From positions 83,609 to 147,608 of the forward strand of contig JADKDZ010000009.1 in assembly GCA_016718265.1 (NCBI GenBank): a stretch of DNA of 64,000 nt. The letters are read 5' to 3'. Source of the DNA: Uliginosibacterium sp. Its GTDB lineage: Bacteria > Pseudomonadota > Gammaproteobacteria > Burkholderiales > Rhodocyclaceae. The notes beneath the pieces were generated by a model. The model saw only the letters and a list, made by a program, of their open reading frames with translations. It was not told the origin of the DNA and ran no database searches. This document shows positions 37,917 to 45,354 of the stretch, piece by piece (positions within the stretch are counted from its first letter, which is position 1; every line of letters starts with the position of its first letter). The position numbers and the translations under genes are program-made.

Positions 37917-38540
37917 ATGGCGCAACTCTTCGAGATCCACCCCGAGCATCCTCAGCCGCGACTGGTTCGCCAGGCGGCACAGATTCTGCGCGATGGCGGC
38001 TTGATTGCAGTACCCACCGATTGTGCCTATTCACTGGTTGGTCTCACCGGGAATCCCGCCGTGCTGGACCGCATCCGGCGCATCCGGGGCGTGGACGAAC
38101 GACATCACTTCACCCTGATGTGCCGCGATCTGTCGGAAATTGCCAACTTTGCGCGGGTCGACAATGTGCAGTATCGCCTGCTCAAGGCCACCACGCCGGG
38201 GGCGTACACCTTCATCCTCGAAGGCACCAAAGAGCTTCCGCGTCGCGTACTGCATCCCAAACGCAAAACGATTGGCCTGCGGGTGCCGGACCATCCTGTC
38301 TTGAGCGCGCTGCTGGAAGAGCTGGGCGAGCCGCTGCTGTCTTCCACCTTGCTGCTCCCAGACGAAGATCTGCCGCCGACTGACGCCGAAGATATTCGCG
38401 CGCGCCTCGCCAAATCGCTGGACCTGGTGATCGACGCCGGAGCCTGTGGCTTGGAAGCGACCACCGTGGTGGATCTGACCGCCGGCGCGCCGGCGCTGAT
38501 CCGCGAAGGCAAGGGCGCGCTCGGCCCGCTGGGATTGTAG
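37917..38540 (+). CDS. yciO: L-threonylcarbamoyladenylate synthase-family protein (YciO type)
   Basis: 207 aa, one YrdC/Sua5 domain. Family motifs are GLIAVPTDCAYSLVGL near the N-terminus, RRIRGVDERHHFTLMCRDLSEI-like substrate loop and PGAYTFILEGTKELPRR. The variations point to the YciO branch rather than the essential TsaC, so a role in tRNA t6A synthesis is uncertain. It starts 45 bases after rnm and 8 bases before the M50 gene. Confidence 0.85.
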   Translation: MAQLFEIHPEHPQPRLVRQAAQILRDGGLIAVPTDCAYSLVGLTGNPAVLDRIRRIRGVDERHHFTLMCRDLSEIANFARVDNVQYRLLKATTPGAYTFILEGTKELPRRVLHPKRKTIGLRVPDHPVLSALLEELGEPLLSSTLLLPDEDLPPTDAEDIRARLAKSLDLVIDAGACGLEATTVVDLTAGAPALIREGKGALGPLGL

Positions 38541-38548
38541 GAAACAGC

Positions 38549-39202
38549 ATGGAAAACCTGATTCTGCAGCTCGCCCTGTGGGCGGTGCCGGTAATACTGG
38601 CGATTACCCTGCACGAGGCGGCCCACGGCTACGTGGCGAAGATGCGTGGGGACCCCACAGCCTATCAGCTCGGGCGGATTACCTTGAACCCGTTCAAGCA
38701 CATAGATCGTGTCGGGACCCTGATCGTGCCGGGCGTCATCGTGCTGATGAATGCCTTGACCGGTGCCAGCATGCCGGTATTTGGCTGGGCGAAGCCGGTG
38801 CCAGTGGATTTTCGCCGCCTGCATAACCCGAAGGCCGACATGCTCTGGGTGGCGGCGGCCGGCCCGGGCTCGAATTTCGTGCAAGCCTTCCTGTGGGCGC
38901 TTGCCTTGAGCGTGTTCAGCCGCGTGCTGGAAGGCGATTCGCTCTGGCTGGTGCTGATGCAGAACGGCATGGTTGCCAATCTGGTCCTGATGCTGGTGAA
39001 TCTGGTGCCGGTGCCGCCGCTTGATGGCGGCCGCATTCTGGTGAGCCTGTTGCCGATGCGGCAGGCGGTAGCGCTGTCGCGCGTCGAACCGTATGGATTC
39101 TTCATCCTGATCGCATTGCTGTACCTGAACGTACTGGATGTGGTGCTGGGGTGGTTTTTGCCAGGCCTGTTCAAATTCTTGTTACTGATTTCTGGAGTCT
39201 GA
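38549..39202 (+). CDS. site-2 protease family (M50) membrane protein
   Basis: 217 aa, about five hydrophobic segments. The zinc motif HEAAH (residues 22-26) lies in the first half and the third ligand in NLVPVPPLDGGRI in the second, as in short rhomboid-sized M50 peptidases. The substrate is unknown. It lies between yciO and trpS (gaps 8 and 6 bases), an order seen in many Betaproteobacteria. Confidence 0.92.
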   Translation: MENLILQLALWAVPVILAITLHEAAHGYVAKMRGDPTAYQLGRITLNPFKHIDRVGTLIVPGVIVLMNALTGASMPVFGWAKPVPVDFRRLHNPKADMLWVAAAGPGSNFVQAFLWALALSVFSRVLEGDSLWLVLMQNGMVANLVLMLVNLVPVPPLDGGRILVSLLPMRQAVALSRVEPYGFFILIALLYLNVLDVVLGWFLPGLFKFLLLISGV

Positions 39203-39208
39203 TTTCAA

Positions 39209-40411
39209 ATGTCTAAGCAACGCGTTCTCTCCGGCATGCGTCCCACCGGGCGTTTGCACATTGGCCACTACCACGGCGCGCTCAAGAACTGGGTGCGCTT
39301 GCAGGACGAGATGGCGTGTTTCTTCTTCGTGGCCGATTGGCATGCGCTGACAACAGCGTATGACGATGTGCAGGTGATCGAGAACAGCGTGTGGGATATG
39401 GTGATCGACTGGCTGGCGGCGGGTGTGGATCCCGAGAAGGCTACGGTGTTTATCCAGTCGCGCCTGCCGCAGCATGCGGAATTGCACGTACTGCTGTCGA
39501 TGATGACGCCGCTGGGCTGGCTGGAGCGGGTGCCGACCTACAAGGATCAGCAGGAGAAGCTCTCCGGCAAGGATCTCGCGACCTACGGCTTCCTGGGCTA
39601 CCCGTTGCTGCAGAGTGCCGACATCCTGCTCTACCAGGCGAACCACGTGCCGGTGGGCGAAGACCAGGTGCCGCACATCGAATTCACCCGCGAGGTCGCG
39701 CGCCGCTTCAATCACCTGTTCGGCCGCGAGCCGGGCTTTGAGGACAAGGCGAAGGCGGCGCTCAAGAAGCTGGGCGGCAAGCGCGACAAACTCTATCTGG
39801 AATTGCGCACGCGCTATCAGCAAGAGGGTGACAAGGAGGCGCTGGCGCAGGGCCGTGCGCTGATCGCGGAGTCGCAAAGTCTCGCCAACGCAGACCGGGA
39901 GCGGCTCTACGGCTATTTTGATGGCAGCGGCAAGCAGATCCTGACCGAGCCGGGCGCACTGTTGACGGAAGCGTCGCGCGTGGTCGGGCTGGATGGCCAG
40001 AAGATGTCAAAGTCTTACGGCAATACCATCATGATGCGGGAAGAGCCGGAGGCGCTGGCGAAGAAGATCAAGACCATGCCGACGGATACCAATCGCGTGC
40101 GCCGCACCGACCCGGGCGACCCGGCGCGCTGCCCGGTGTGGAATTTCCATCAGGTTTACTCAAGCCCTGAGACCCGTGAATGGGTGCAGGCGGGCTGCCG
40201 CAGTGCCGGCATTGGCTGCATCGAGTGCAAGCAGCCGGTGATTGATGCCATGGTCGCCGAGCAGGCGCCGATGCATGAGCGGGCCATGAAGTATGTGCAA
40301 AATCCCAAGCTCGTTCGCGAGGTCGTCGAGCACGGCAACGAGCGGGCGCGCAAGGTGGCCGAAGAAACCATGCAGGACGTGCGCGCGGCCATGGGGCTGG
40401 CGTATAGCTGA
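39209..40411 (+). CDS. trpS: tryptophan--tRNA ligase
   Basis: 400 aa. Class I synthetase with the HIGH element in LHIGHYHG and KMSKS in GQKMSKSYGNT. It is longer than the roughly 330-340 aa of E. coli TrpS because of a charged helical insertion of about 60 residues (starting KAALKKLGGKRDKLYLEL) before the KMSKS region, a variant common in this group. It lies 6 bases after the M50 gene and 5 bases before scpA. Confidence 0.96.
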   Translation: MSKQRVLSGMRPTGRLHIGHYHGALKNWVRLQDEMACFFFVADWHALTTAYDDVQVIENSVWDMVIDWLAAGVDPEKATVFIQSRLPQHAELHVLLSMMTPLGWLERVPTYKDQQEKLSGKDLATYGFLGYPLLQSADILLYQANHVPVGEDQVPHIEFTREVARRFNHLFGREPGFEDKAKAALKKLGGKRDKLYLELRTRYQQEGDKEALAQGRALIAESQSLANADRERLYGYFDGSGKQILTEPGALLTEASRVVGLDGQKMSKSYGNTIMMREEPEALAKKIKTMPTDTNRVRRTDPGDPARCPVWNFHQVYSSPETREWVQAGCRSAGIGCIECKQPVIDAMVAEQAPMHERAMKYVQNPKLVREVVEHGNERARKVAEETMQDVRAAMGLAYS

Positions 40412-40416
40412 TCTGC

Positions 40417-41265
40417 ATGGGGGACGCTGCCTCACAGCCAGTCGAGAATGTGCCGGTGCAGGGCGAGCTGGTGCTCGCCCGCATCCACGGCGAAGCCTTG
40501 ATGTCGCTGCCGGTCGATCTCTATATCCCGCCGGATGCGCTGGAGGTTTTTCTCGACACCTTCGAAGGCCCGCTGGACCTCTTGCTCTACCTGATCCGGC
40601 GCGCCAATCTGGATGTGCTCGATATCCAGATGGCACCCCTGACCGCGCAGTATCTGCACTATATCGATTCGATGCAGCGCTACAACCTGGAGCTGGCAGC
40701 GGACTACCTGCTGATGGCGGCGACGCTGCTCGATATCAAATCGCGCATGCTGCTGCCCAAGCCGCCACGCGAATCAGCTGAAGACTCCGAAGCGGATCCC
40801 CGGGCCGACTTGATGCGGCGCTTGGCGGAGTATGAGCGGATCAAACGCAGTGCGCGGGTGATCGACAGTGTGCCGCGGGCTGAGCGCGATTTTGAATGGG
40901 TCGCCGTGCATGTGGCGGAGAAGACGGTGGAGCGTTTGCCGGATGTCAGCGTGGTCGATCTTCAGCGCGCCTGGCTTGAGCTGTTGCGGCGTGCACGGCT
41001 GAATCAGCATCACCGTATTCGTCGCGAAGAACTCTCGGTGCGGGAGTACATGAGTCAGATTTTGCGGCGCCTGCAGGGAGCGGGAGATGTACCGTTCGAG
41101 GCATTGTTCGAAGTGACGCACGGGGTCGCGAGTCTGGTTGTCGGCTTCCTCGCCGTGCTCGAAATGGTCAAGGAGCATCTGGTGCAAGTGAGCCAGAATG
41201 CGCCGATGGAGCCGATCTATGTCCGACTCAAGTCTGGCGACGACCACATCGCCGAAACTGCCTGA
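40417..41265 (+). CDS. scpA: segregation and condensation protein A
   Basis: 282 aa. The kleisin subunit of the SMC-ScpAB condensin, which organises the chromosome. It has the diagnostic N-terminal motif FEGPLDLLLYLIRRANLDVLDI and the winged-helix C-terminus (FEALFEVTHG, VVGFLAVLEM). It overlaps scpB by 47 bases. No smc gene is in the window. Confidence 0.94.
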   Translation: MGDAASQPVENVPVQGELVLARIHGEALMSLPVDLYIPPDALEVFLDTFEGPLDLLLYLIRRANLDVLDIQMAPLTAQYLHYIDSMQRYNLELAADYLLMAATLLDIKSRMLLPKPPRESAEDSEADPRADLMRRLAEYERIKRSARVIDSVPRAERDFEWVAVHVAEKTVERLPDVSVVDLQRAWLELLRRARLNQHHRIRREELSVREYMSQILRRLQGAGDVPFEALFEVTHGVASLVVGFLAVLEMVKEHLVQVSQNAPMEPIYVRLKSGDDHIAETA

Positions 41266-41869
41266 CAACCCGATCGATGGGGCCTGGATTGACCTTGCCT
41301 TTGCGAAGCAGGTGCTGGAAGCAGCTTTGCTATCGGCGACGGAACCGCTGGGGCCCGCGACTTTGCGGCGCCTGTTCGAGCCTGATCTGGGGGCTGAGCT
41401 GATCAATCGCCTGCTGGCGGATCTGCAGCAAGAGTGGGCGGGCCGAAGTGTCGAATTGGTCCGGGTTGCCACAGGTTGGCGCTTCCAGACACGGGAAGCG
41501 CTTCAGCATTATCTTGATCGCCTAAAAGAGACACGTTCGGCAAGATATTCACGAGCGGTTATGGAAACATTGGCGATCATCGTGTATCGTCAGCCCGTGA
41601 CCCGCGGCGATATCGAAGAAATACGCGGCGTTACGGTTTCCAGCCAGATCATCAAGGTGCTGGAAATGCGGGGTTGGATCGACACGATCGGTCACCGCGA
41701 AACCCCGGGCCGCCCCGCCCTTTATGCCACCACAAAGAAGTTCTTGGACGATCTCGGCCTGCGCAGCCTGACAGAGCTGCCGCCATTGGCCGAAGTGGAA
41801 GGAGTTTTCGACCTTGTCGACACCGCAGAAGCCGCGTCGCCAGACGCGCACGAACCCGGAAACGGGTGA
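41219..41869 (+). CDS. scpB: segregation and condensation protein B
   Basis: 216 aa. The kite subunit that binds ScpA. Tandem winged helices with LEAALLSATEPLG in the first and the signature RAVMETLAIIVYRQPVTRGDIEEIRG in the second. The ATG at 41219 lies inside scpA and gives the natural N-terminus; the frame runs back to 41198. It ends 56 bases into rluB. Confidence 0.94.
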   Translation: MSDSSLATTTSPKLPDNPIDGAWIDLAFAKQVLEAALLSATEPLGPATLRRLFEPDLGAELINRLLADLQQEWAGRSVELVRVATGWRFQTREALQHYLDRLKETRSARYSRAVMETLAIIVYRQPVTRGDIEEIRGVTVSSQIIKVLEMRGWIDTIGHRETPGRPALYATTKKFLDDLGLRSLTELPPLAEVEGVFDLVDTAEAASPDAHEPGNG

Positions 41870-43202
41870 TCAGGCTGCCGCCGTTCCCACGGATGAACAG
41901 GCTGCCGTTGTTCCTGCCCCTGCACGCAAGCGTGCTCCCCGTGCACCACGCAAAAAAGCCGAAGTGATTGAACCGGTCGTGGCGACACCGGAACCCGAAT
42001 TCGAGGGGAATATTGCGCCCCCGCCCCAGGAAGTCGAGCCTGTGATCCCCGAGGAAGAACTCTGGGCGGGCCGCAGCGAATTCGTTGACGATGAAGAATT
42101 TGATGACGAAGACGATAGCCAGCTGGCGTTTCTGGACCGCATCCATCAGCCCGGGGTGTTGGGCGAAGGTGCTCCGGGCGGCAAGCAGCCTCAGCATGGT
42201 CGTCGTGGGGCGCCGCAAGCGGGCCGCGGTGTAGCAGGCAAAGGCGAGTTGCTGAGCGCCGAAGGCGAAAGAATTCAGAAAGTCCTGGCGGCGGCGGGTT
42301 ATGCCTCGCGTCGCGAGGTGGAAGAATGGGTGGTCGCCGGACGTGTGAGCGTCAATGGGCTTCCTTCTTTTCTTGGGCAAAAAGTCGTCCCGGGCGATCG
42401 CGTCAAGGTCAACGGCAAGCTCATCAACGTGCGCTTTGCGAACCGGGAGGCGCGCGTTCTCGTTTACCACAAACCCGAAGGCGAGATCGTCTCGCGTGAG
42501 GATCCCGAAGGGCGGCCAAGCGTGTTTGACCGTTTGCCCGCCCTCAAACGTGGTCGCTGGATCGCCATCGGCCGGCTTGACTTCAACACCTCGGGTTTGC
42601 TGCTCTTTACCGACGACGGTGAGTTGGCGAACCGGATGATGCATCCTCGCTATGAGCTGGTGCGTGAGTACGCCGTGCGGCTACTTGGTGAGCTGACGGA
42701 AGAGCAGGCGAAGCAGCTGCTCGACGGGGTGCAGCTGGACGATGGAGTGGCCAAATTTGGCAGCGTCCGCAGCGAAGGCGGTGACGGGTCGAATCGCTGG
42801 TACCGCGTGACGATTTCGGAAGGCCGCAACCGCGAAGTCCGCCGGATGTTTGAAGCGCTGGGACTGACGGTCAGTCGTCTGATGCGCGTACGCTATGGCC
42901 CGGTCGATTTGCCACGTCGTCTCAAGCGCGGCATGTATGAAGAAATGGCCGCTGATCTCGTGCAGAAGCTGACCGGCAAGCCGGCGGAAAAACGTCAGGT
43001 TCGCCCAGAGGACAAGCGCAAGCCGAAAGGGCCGCGCAGCACCAAGCCTCACCCGGTTCGAGAGCGTCCGCAGGCGCCGGGGTCTTCACCACCCCAGCAG
43101 CAGGCGGGGGATAAGCCGGCGGGTGGCAAGCCGGGCGGAAAACGCCGCTTCCGCGGTCCGCGTCGGGCACGTCCCGGCGGTGCGCCGCCGAAGGACGCGT
43201 GA
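41814..43202 (+). CDS. rluB: 23S rRNA pseudouridine synthase RluB, with long tails
   Basis: 462 aa. RluB makes pseudouridine 2605 of 23S rRNA. The S4 domain is at about residues 153-205 (ERIQKVLAAAGYASRREVEE), and the catalytic domain has its Asp in IGRLDFNTSGLLLFTDDG. Unusual parts are a roughly 150-residue acidic, Pro/Ala-rich N-terminal extension and a basic Pro/Gly-rich C-terminal tail. It starts with TTG at 41814, supported by AAGGAG 9 bases upstream, inside scpB. RluB and RluE share this fold, but the length and S4 domain favour RluB. Confidence 0.93.
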   Translation: MSTPQKPRRQTRTNPETGDQAAAVPTDEQAAVVPAPARKRAPRAPRKKAEVIEPVVATPEPEFEGNIAPPPQEVEPVIPEEELWAGRSEFVDDEEFDDEDDSQLAFLDRIHQPGVLGEGAPGGKQPQHGRRGAPQAGRGVAGKGELLSAEGERIQKVLAAAGYASRREVEEWVVAGRVSVNGLPSFLGQKVVPGDRVKVNGKLINVRFANREARVLVYHKPEGEIVSREDPEGRPSVFDRLPALKRGRWIAIGRLDFNTSGLLLFTDDGELANRMMHPRYELVREYAVRLLGELTEEQAKQLLDGVQLDDGVAKFGSVRSEGGDGSNRWYRVTISEGRNREVRRMFEALGLTVSRLMRVRYGPVDLPRRLKRGMYEEMAADLVQKLTGKPAEKRQVRPEDKRKPKGPRSTKPHPVRERPQAPGSSPPQQQAGDKPAGGKPGGKRRFRGPRRARPGGAPPKDA

Positions 43203-43293
43203 GGCGTTTTTATCGACGCATTCCCGGCGTGATTCGATTGCCTGTGCTGTGCAGAGTCGCGCCGGAGCATTTACTGAGTGGCATCGGCTGTGT

Positions 43294-43299
43294 TATAGT
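43294..43299 (+). promoter_or_regulatory. extended -10 promoter of the rimP operon
   Basis: TATAGT with the TG dinucleotide one base upstream (43291-43299), an extended -10 that can work without a good -35; the -35 region (TTACTG, 43271-43276) is poor. It would give a leader of about 95 bases before rimP. Confidence 0.5.
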
Positions 43300-43364
43300 C
43301 TACGTGTTTTATTGATTCGGGTCAGGACGCCTCCGTTTCGGGGTGTGGCTGGTCGGTGATCGAG

Positions 43365-43391
43365 ATGGGCGTTTCGCCCATTTTTTATTTG
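43365..43391 (+). terminator. leader terminator (attenuator) before rimP
   Basis: 7-bp stem ATGGGCG/CGCCCAT (43365-43371, 43375-43381) with TTT loop, then TTTTTTATTT. It ends about 11 bases before the rimP start codon, so every rimP-nusA-infB transcript from the upstream promoter must pass it. NusA in the same operon acts on such hairpins, suggesting feedback. Confidence 0.75.
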
Positions 43392-43401
43392 TGGCGCCGG
43401 A

Positions 43402-43830
43402 ATGGATCTAGTACAGATTGTTGAGCAAGCAGTGACAGGTCTGGGATACGAGCTCGTGGATATTGAGCGGTCTCCTGGAGCCCGCCTGCTGCGGATTTAT
43501 ATCGATATCGACCGTGGCGTGAATGTGGATGACTGTGCTGTCATCAGTAACCATTTGCAGCACGTTTTTGAAGTCGAGAATGTTGATTACGATCGGCTGG
43601 AAATTTCCTCACCAGGGCTTGATCGGCCGCTGAAAAAGCAGGCTGACTTCGAGCGCTATGCGGGACAGGAAGTGCAGTTGAGAGTCCGTATTCCCGTGGG
43701 AAATCAGCGTAATTTTGCTGGTGTGCTTGAGGGTGTGCGTGGAGATGCAGTAGTCGTTCGGACCGAAAAGGGTGAGTTTGCCTTTCCGCTGGAACAAGTG
43801 GAAAAGGCCCGCCTGGTGCCGAAATTTTGA
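43402..43830 (+). CDS. rimP: ribosome maturation factor RimP
   Basis: 142 aa. RimP helps assemble the 30S subunit. Signature regions: LGYELVDIERSPG near residue 14, LLRIYIDIDRGVNVDDCAVISN, and the SPGLDRPLKK motif. Length is standard. First gene of the rimP-nusA-infB-rbfA-truB cluster, directly after the leader terminator. Confidence 0.95.
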   Translation: MDLVQIVEQAVTGLGYELVDIERSPGARLLRIYIDIDRGVNVDDCAVISNHLQHVFEVENVDYDRLEISSPGLDRPLKKQADFERYAGQEVQLRVRIPVGNQRNFAGVLEGVRGDAVVVRTEKGEFAFPLEQVEKARLVPKF

Positions 43831-43858
43831 TTGAATTCGCCTTCAGGGGATTGAAACG

Positions 43859-45331
43859 ATGAGCCGCGAAGTGTTGCTGCTTGTAGACGCTCTGGCACGC
43901 GAGAAGAACGTGTCCAAGGAAATCGTCTTTACTGCGCTTGAAATGGCGTTGGCTTCGGCCACGAAGAAGCGGATTCATGACGACGCGGAAGTCAGGGTGA
44001 CCATTGATCGTGAGTCGGGCGATTATGAGTCCTTCCGTCGCTGGGAAGTGTTGCTGGACGCAGAGGTTGAGAACGATGAAGCTCAGATGGGCTTCATCGA
44101 TGCGCGAGAGCAGTTCCCCGACATCCAGGTCGGCGAGTTCATTGAAGAGCCGCTTGAACCGATCGATTTTGGTCGAATCGGTGCTCAGGCGGCCAAGCAG
44201 GTCATTTTGCAGAAGATTCGTGACGCCGAGCGCGAGCAGATCCTGAATGACTTCCTTGACCGCAAGGAACATCTGGTCATGGGGTCCGTGAAGCGTATCG
44301 AGCGTGGCAATGCGATTGTCGAAGTGGGCCGCATGGAAGCCATCCTGCCCCGCGATCAGCAGATCCCGAAAGAAAACCTGCGCGTGGGCGACCGTGTTCG
44401 GGCCTATTTATTGCGCATTGATCGTGGTGCGCGCGGCCCGCAACTGGTGCTGTCGCGCAGCGCACCGCAGTTCATCATGAAGCTTTTTGAGCTGGAAGTC
44501 CCTGAGATAGAAGATGGCCTGCTGGAAATCAAGGCGGCCGCTCGGGACGCTGGGTTGCGCGCAAAAATCGCCGTCAAGGCGAACGACTCGCGAATTGACC
44601 CAATCGGCACCTGTGTCGGTCTGCGTGGCTCGCGGGTCACCGCCGTGCGGAATGAGCTGGGTGGCGAGAACGTTGACATCGTGCTGTGGTCGCCCGAAGT
44701 GGCGCAGTTCGTGATCAATGCGCTTGCCCCTGCTGAAGTGAGTTCCATCGTTGTCGATGAAGAAGCTCACAGCATGGACGTGGTCGTAGACGAAAACAAT
44801 CTGGCCATGGCCATCGGGCGAGGCGGTCAGAACGTCAAACTCGCGTCCGAACTGACAGGCTGGAACATCAACCTGATGACGGTTGAGGATGCAGCACAGA
44901 AGAGTGAAGCCGAGCAAGGTCGTTTGCGTGCCATGTTCTGCGACAAGCTCGATGTCGATGAAGAAGTGGCAGATATCTTGATCGAGGAAGGATTCTCGTC
45001 GCTGGAAGAAGTGGCCTACGTGCCGATCGCCGAGATGATGGAGATCGAGTCGTTCGACGAGGACACGGTAAACGAGCTGCGTCAGCGTGCCCGTAACGTG
45101 CTGCTGACCGAGGCGATCGTCAACGAAGAGCAGCTGGAAGGCGTTGCGGACGATTTGCTCGGCCTTGACGGGATGGACAATGATTTGGCCGCCAAGCTGG
45201 CCAAGGCAAGTGTGAAGACGCGTGACGATTTGGCTGACCTCGCGGTTGACGAGTTGGTTGAGATCGGTTCGGTTGACGAAGCGCGTGCCAAAGAATTGAT
45301 CACCAAGGCGCGTGCGCATTGGTTCGAGTGA
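43859..45331 (+). CDS. nusA: transcription termination/antitermination factor NusA
   Basis: 490 aa. Binds RNA polymerase and modulates pausing, termination and antitermination. N-terminal polymerase-binding domain, S1 domain (about 135-200, VMGSVKRIERGNAIVEVG), two KH domains (GTCVGLRGSRVTAVRNELGG, then IGRGGQNVKLASELTG), and two C-terminal acidic repeats (LIEEGFSSLEEVAYVP and later). The C-terminal repeats are the Proteobacteria-specific form. It starts 28 bases after rimP. Confidence 0.97.
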   Translation: MSREVLLLVDALAREKNVSKEIVFTALEMALASATKKRIHDDAEVRVTIDRESGDYESFRRWEVLLDAEVENDEAQMGFIDAREQFPDIQVGEFIEEPLEPIDFGRIGAQAAKQVILQKIRDAEREQILNDFLDRKEHLVMGSVKRIERGNAIVEVGRMEAILPRDQQIPKENLRVGDRVRAYLLRIDRGARGPQLVLSRSAPQFIMKLFELEVPEIEDGLLEIKAAARDAGLRAKIAVKANDSRIDPIGTCVGLRGSRVTAVRNELGGENVDIVLWSPEVAQFVINALAPAEVSSIVVDEEAHSMDVVVDENNLAMAIGRGGQNVKLASELTGWNINLMTVEDAAQKSEAEQGRLRAMFCDKLDVDEEVADILIEEGFSSLEEVAYVPIAEMMEIESFDEDTVNELRQRARNVLLTEAIVNEEQLEGVADDLLGLDGMDNDLAAKLAKASVKTRDDLADLAVDELVEIGSVDEARAKELITKARAHWFE

Positions 45332-45354
45332 ATAGCGGGGAGGGGGAGTACACG

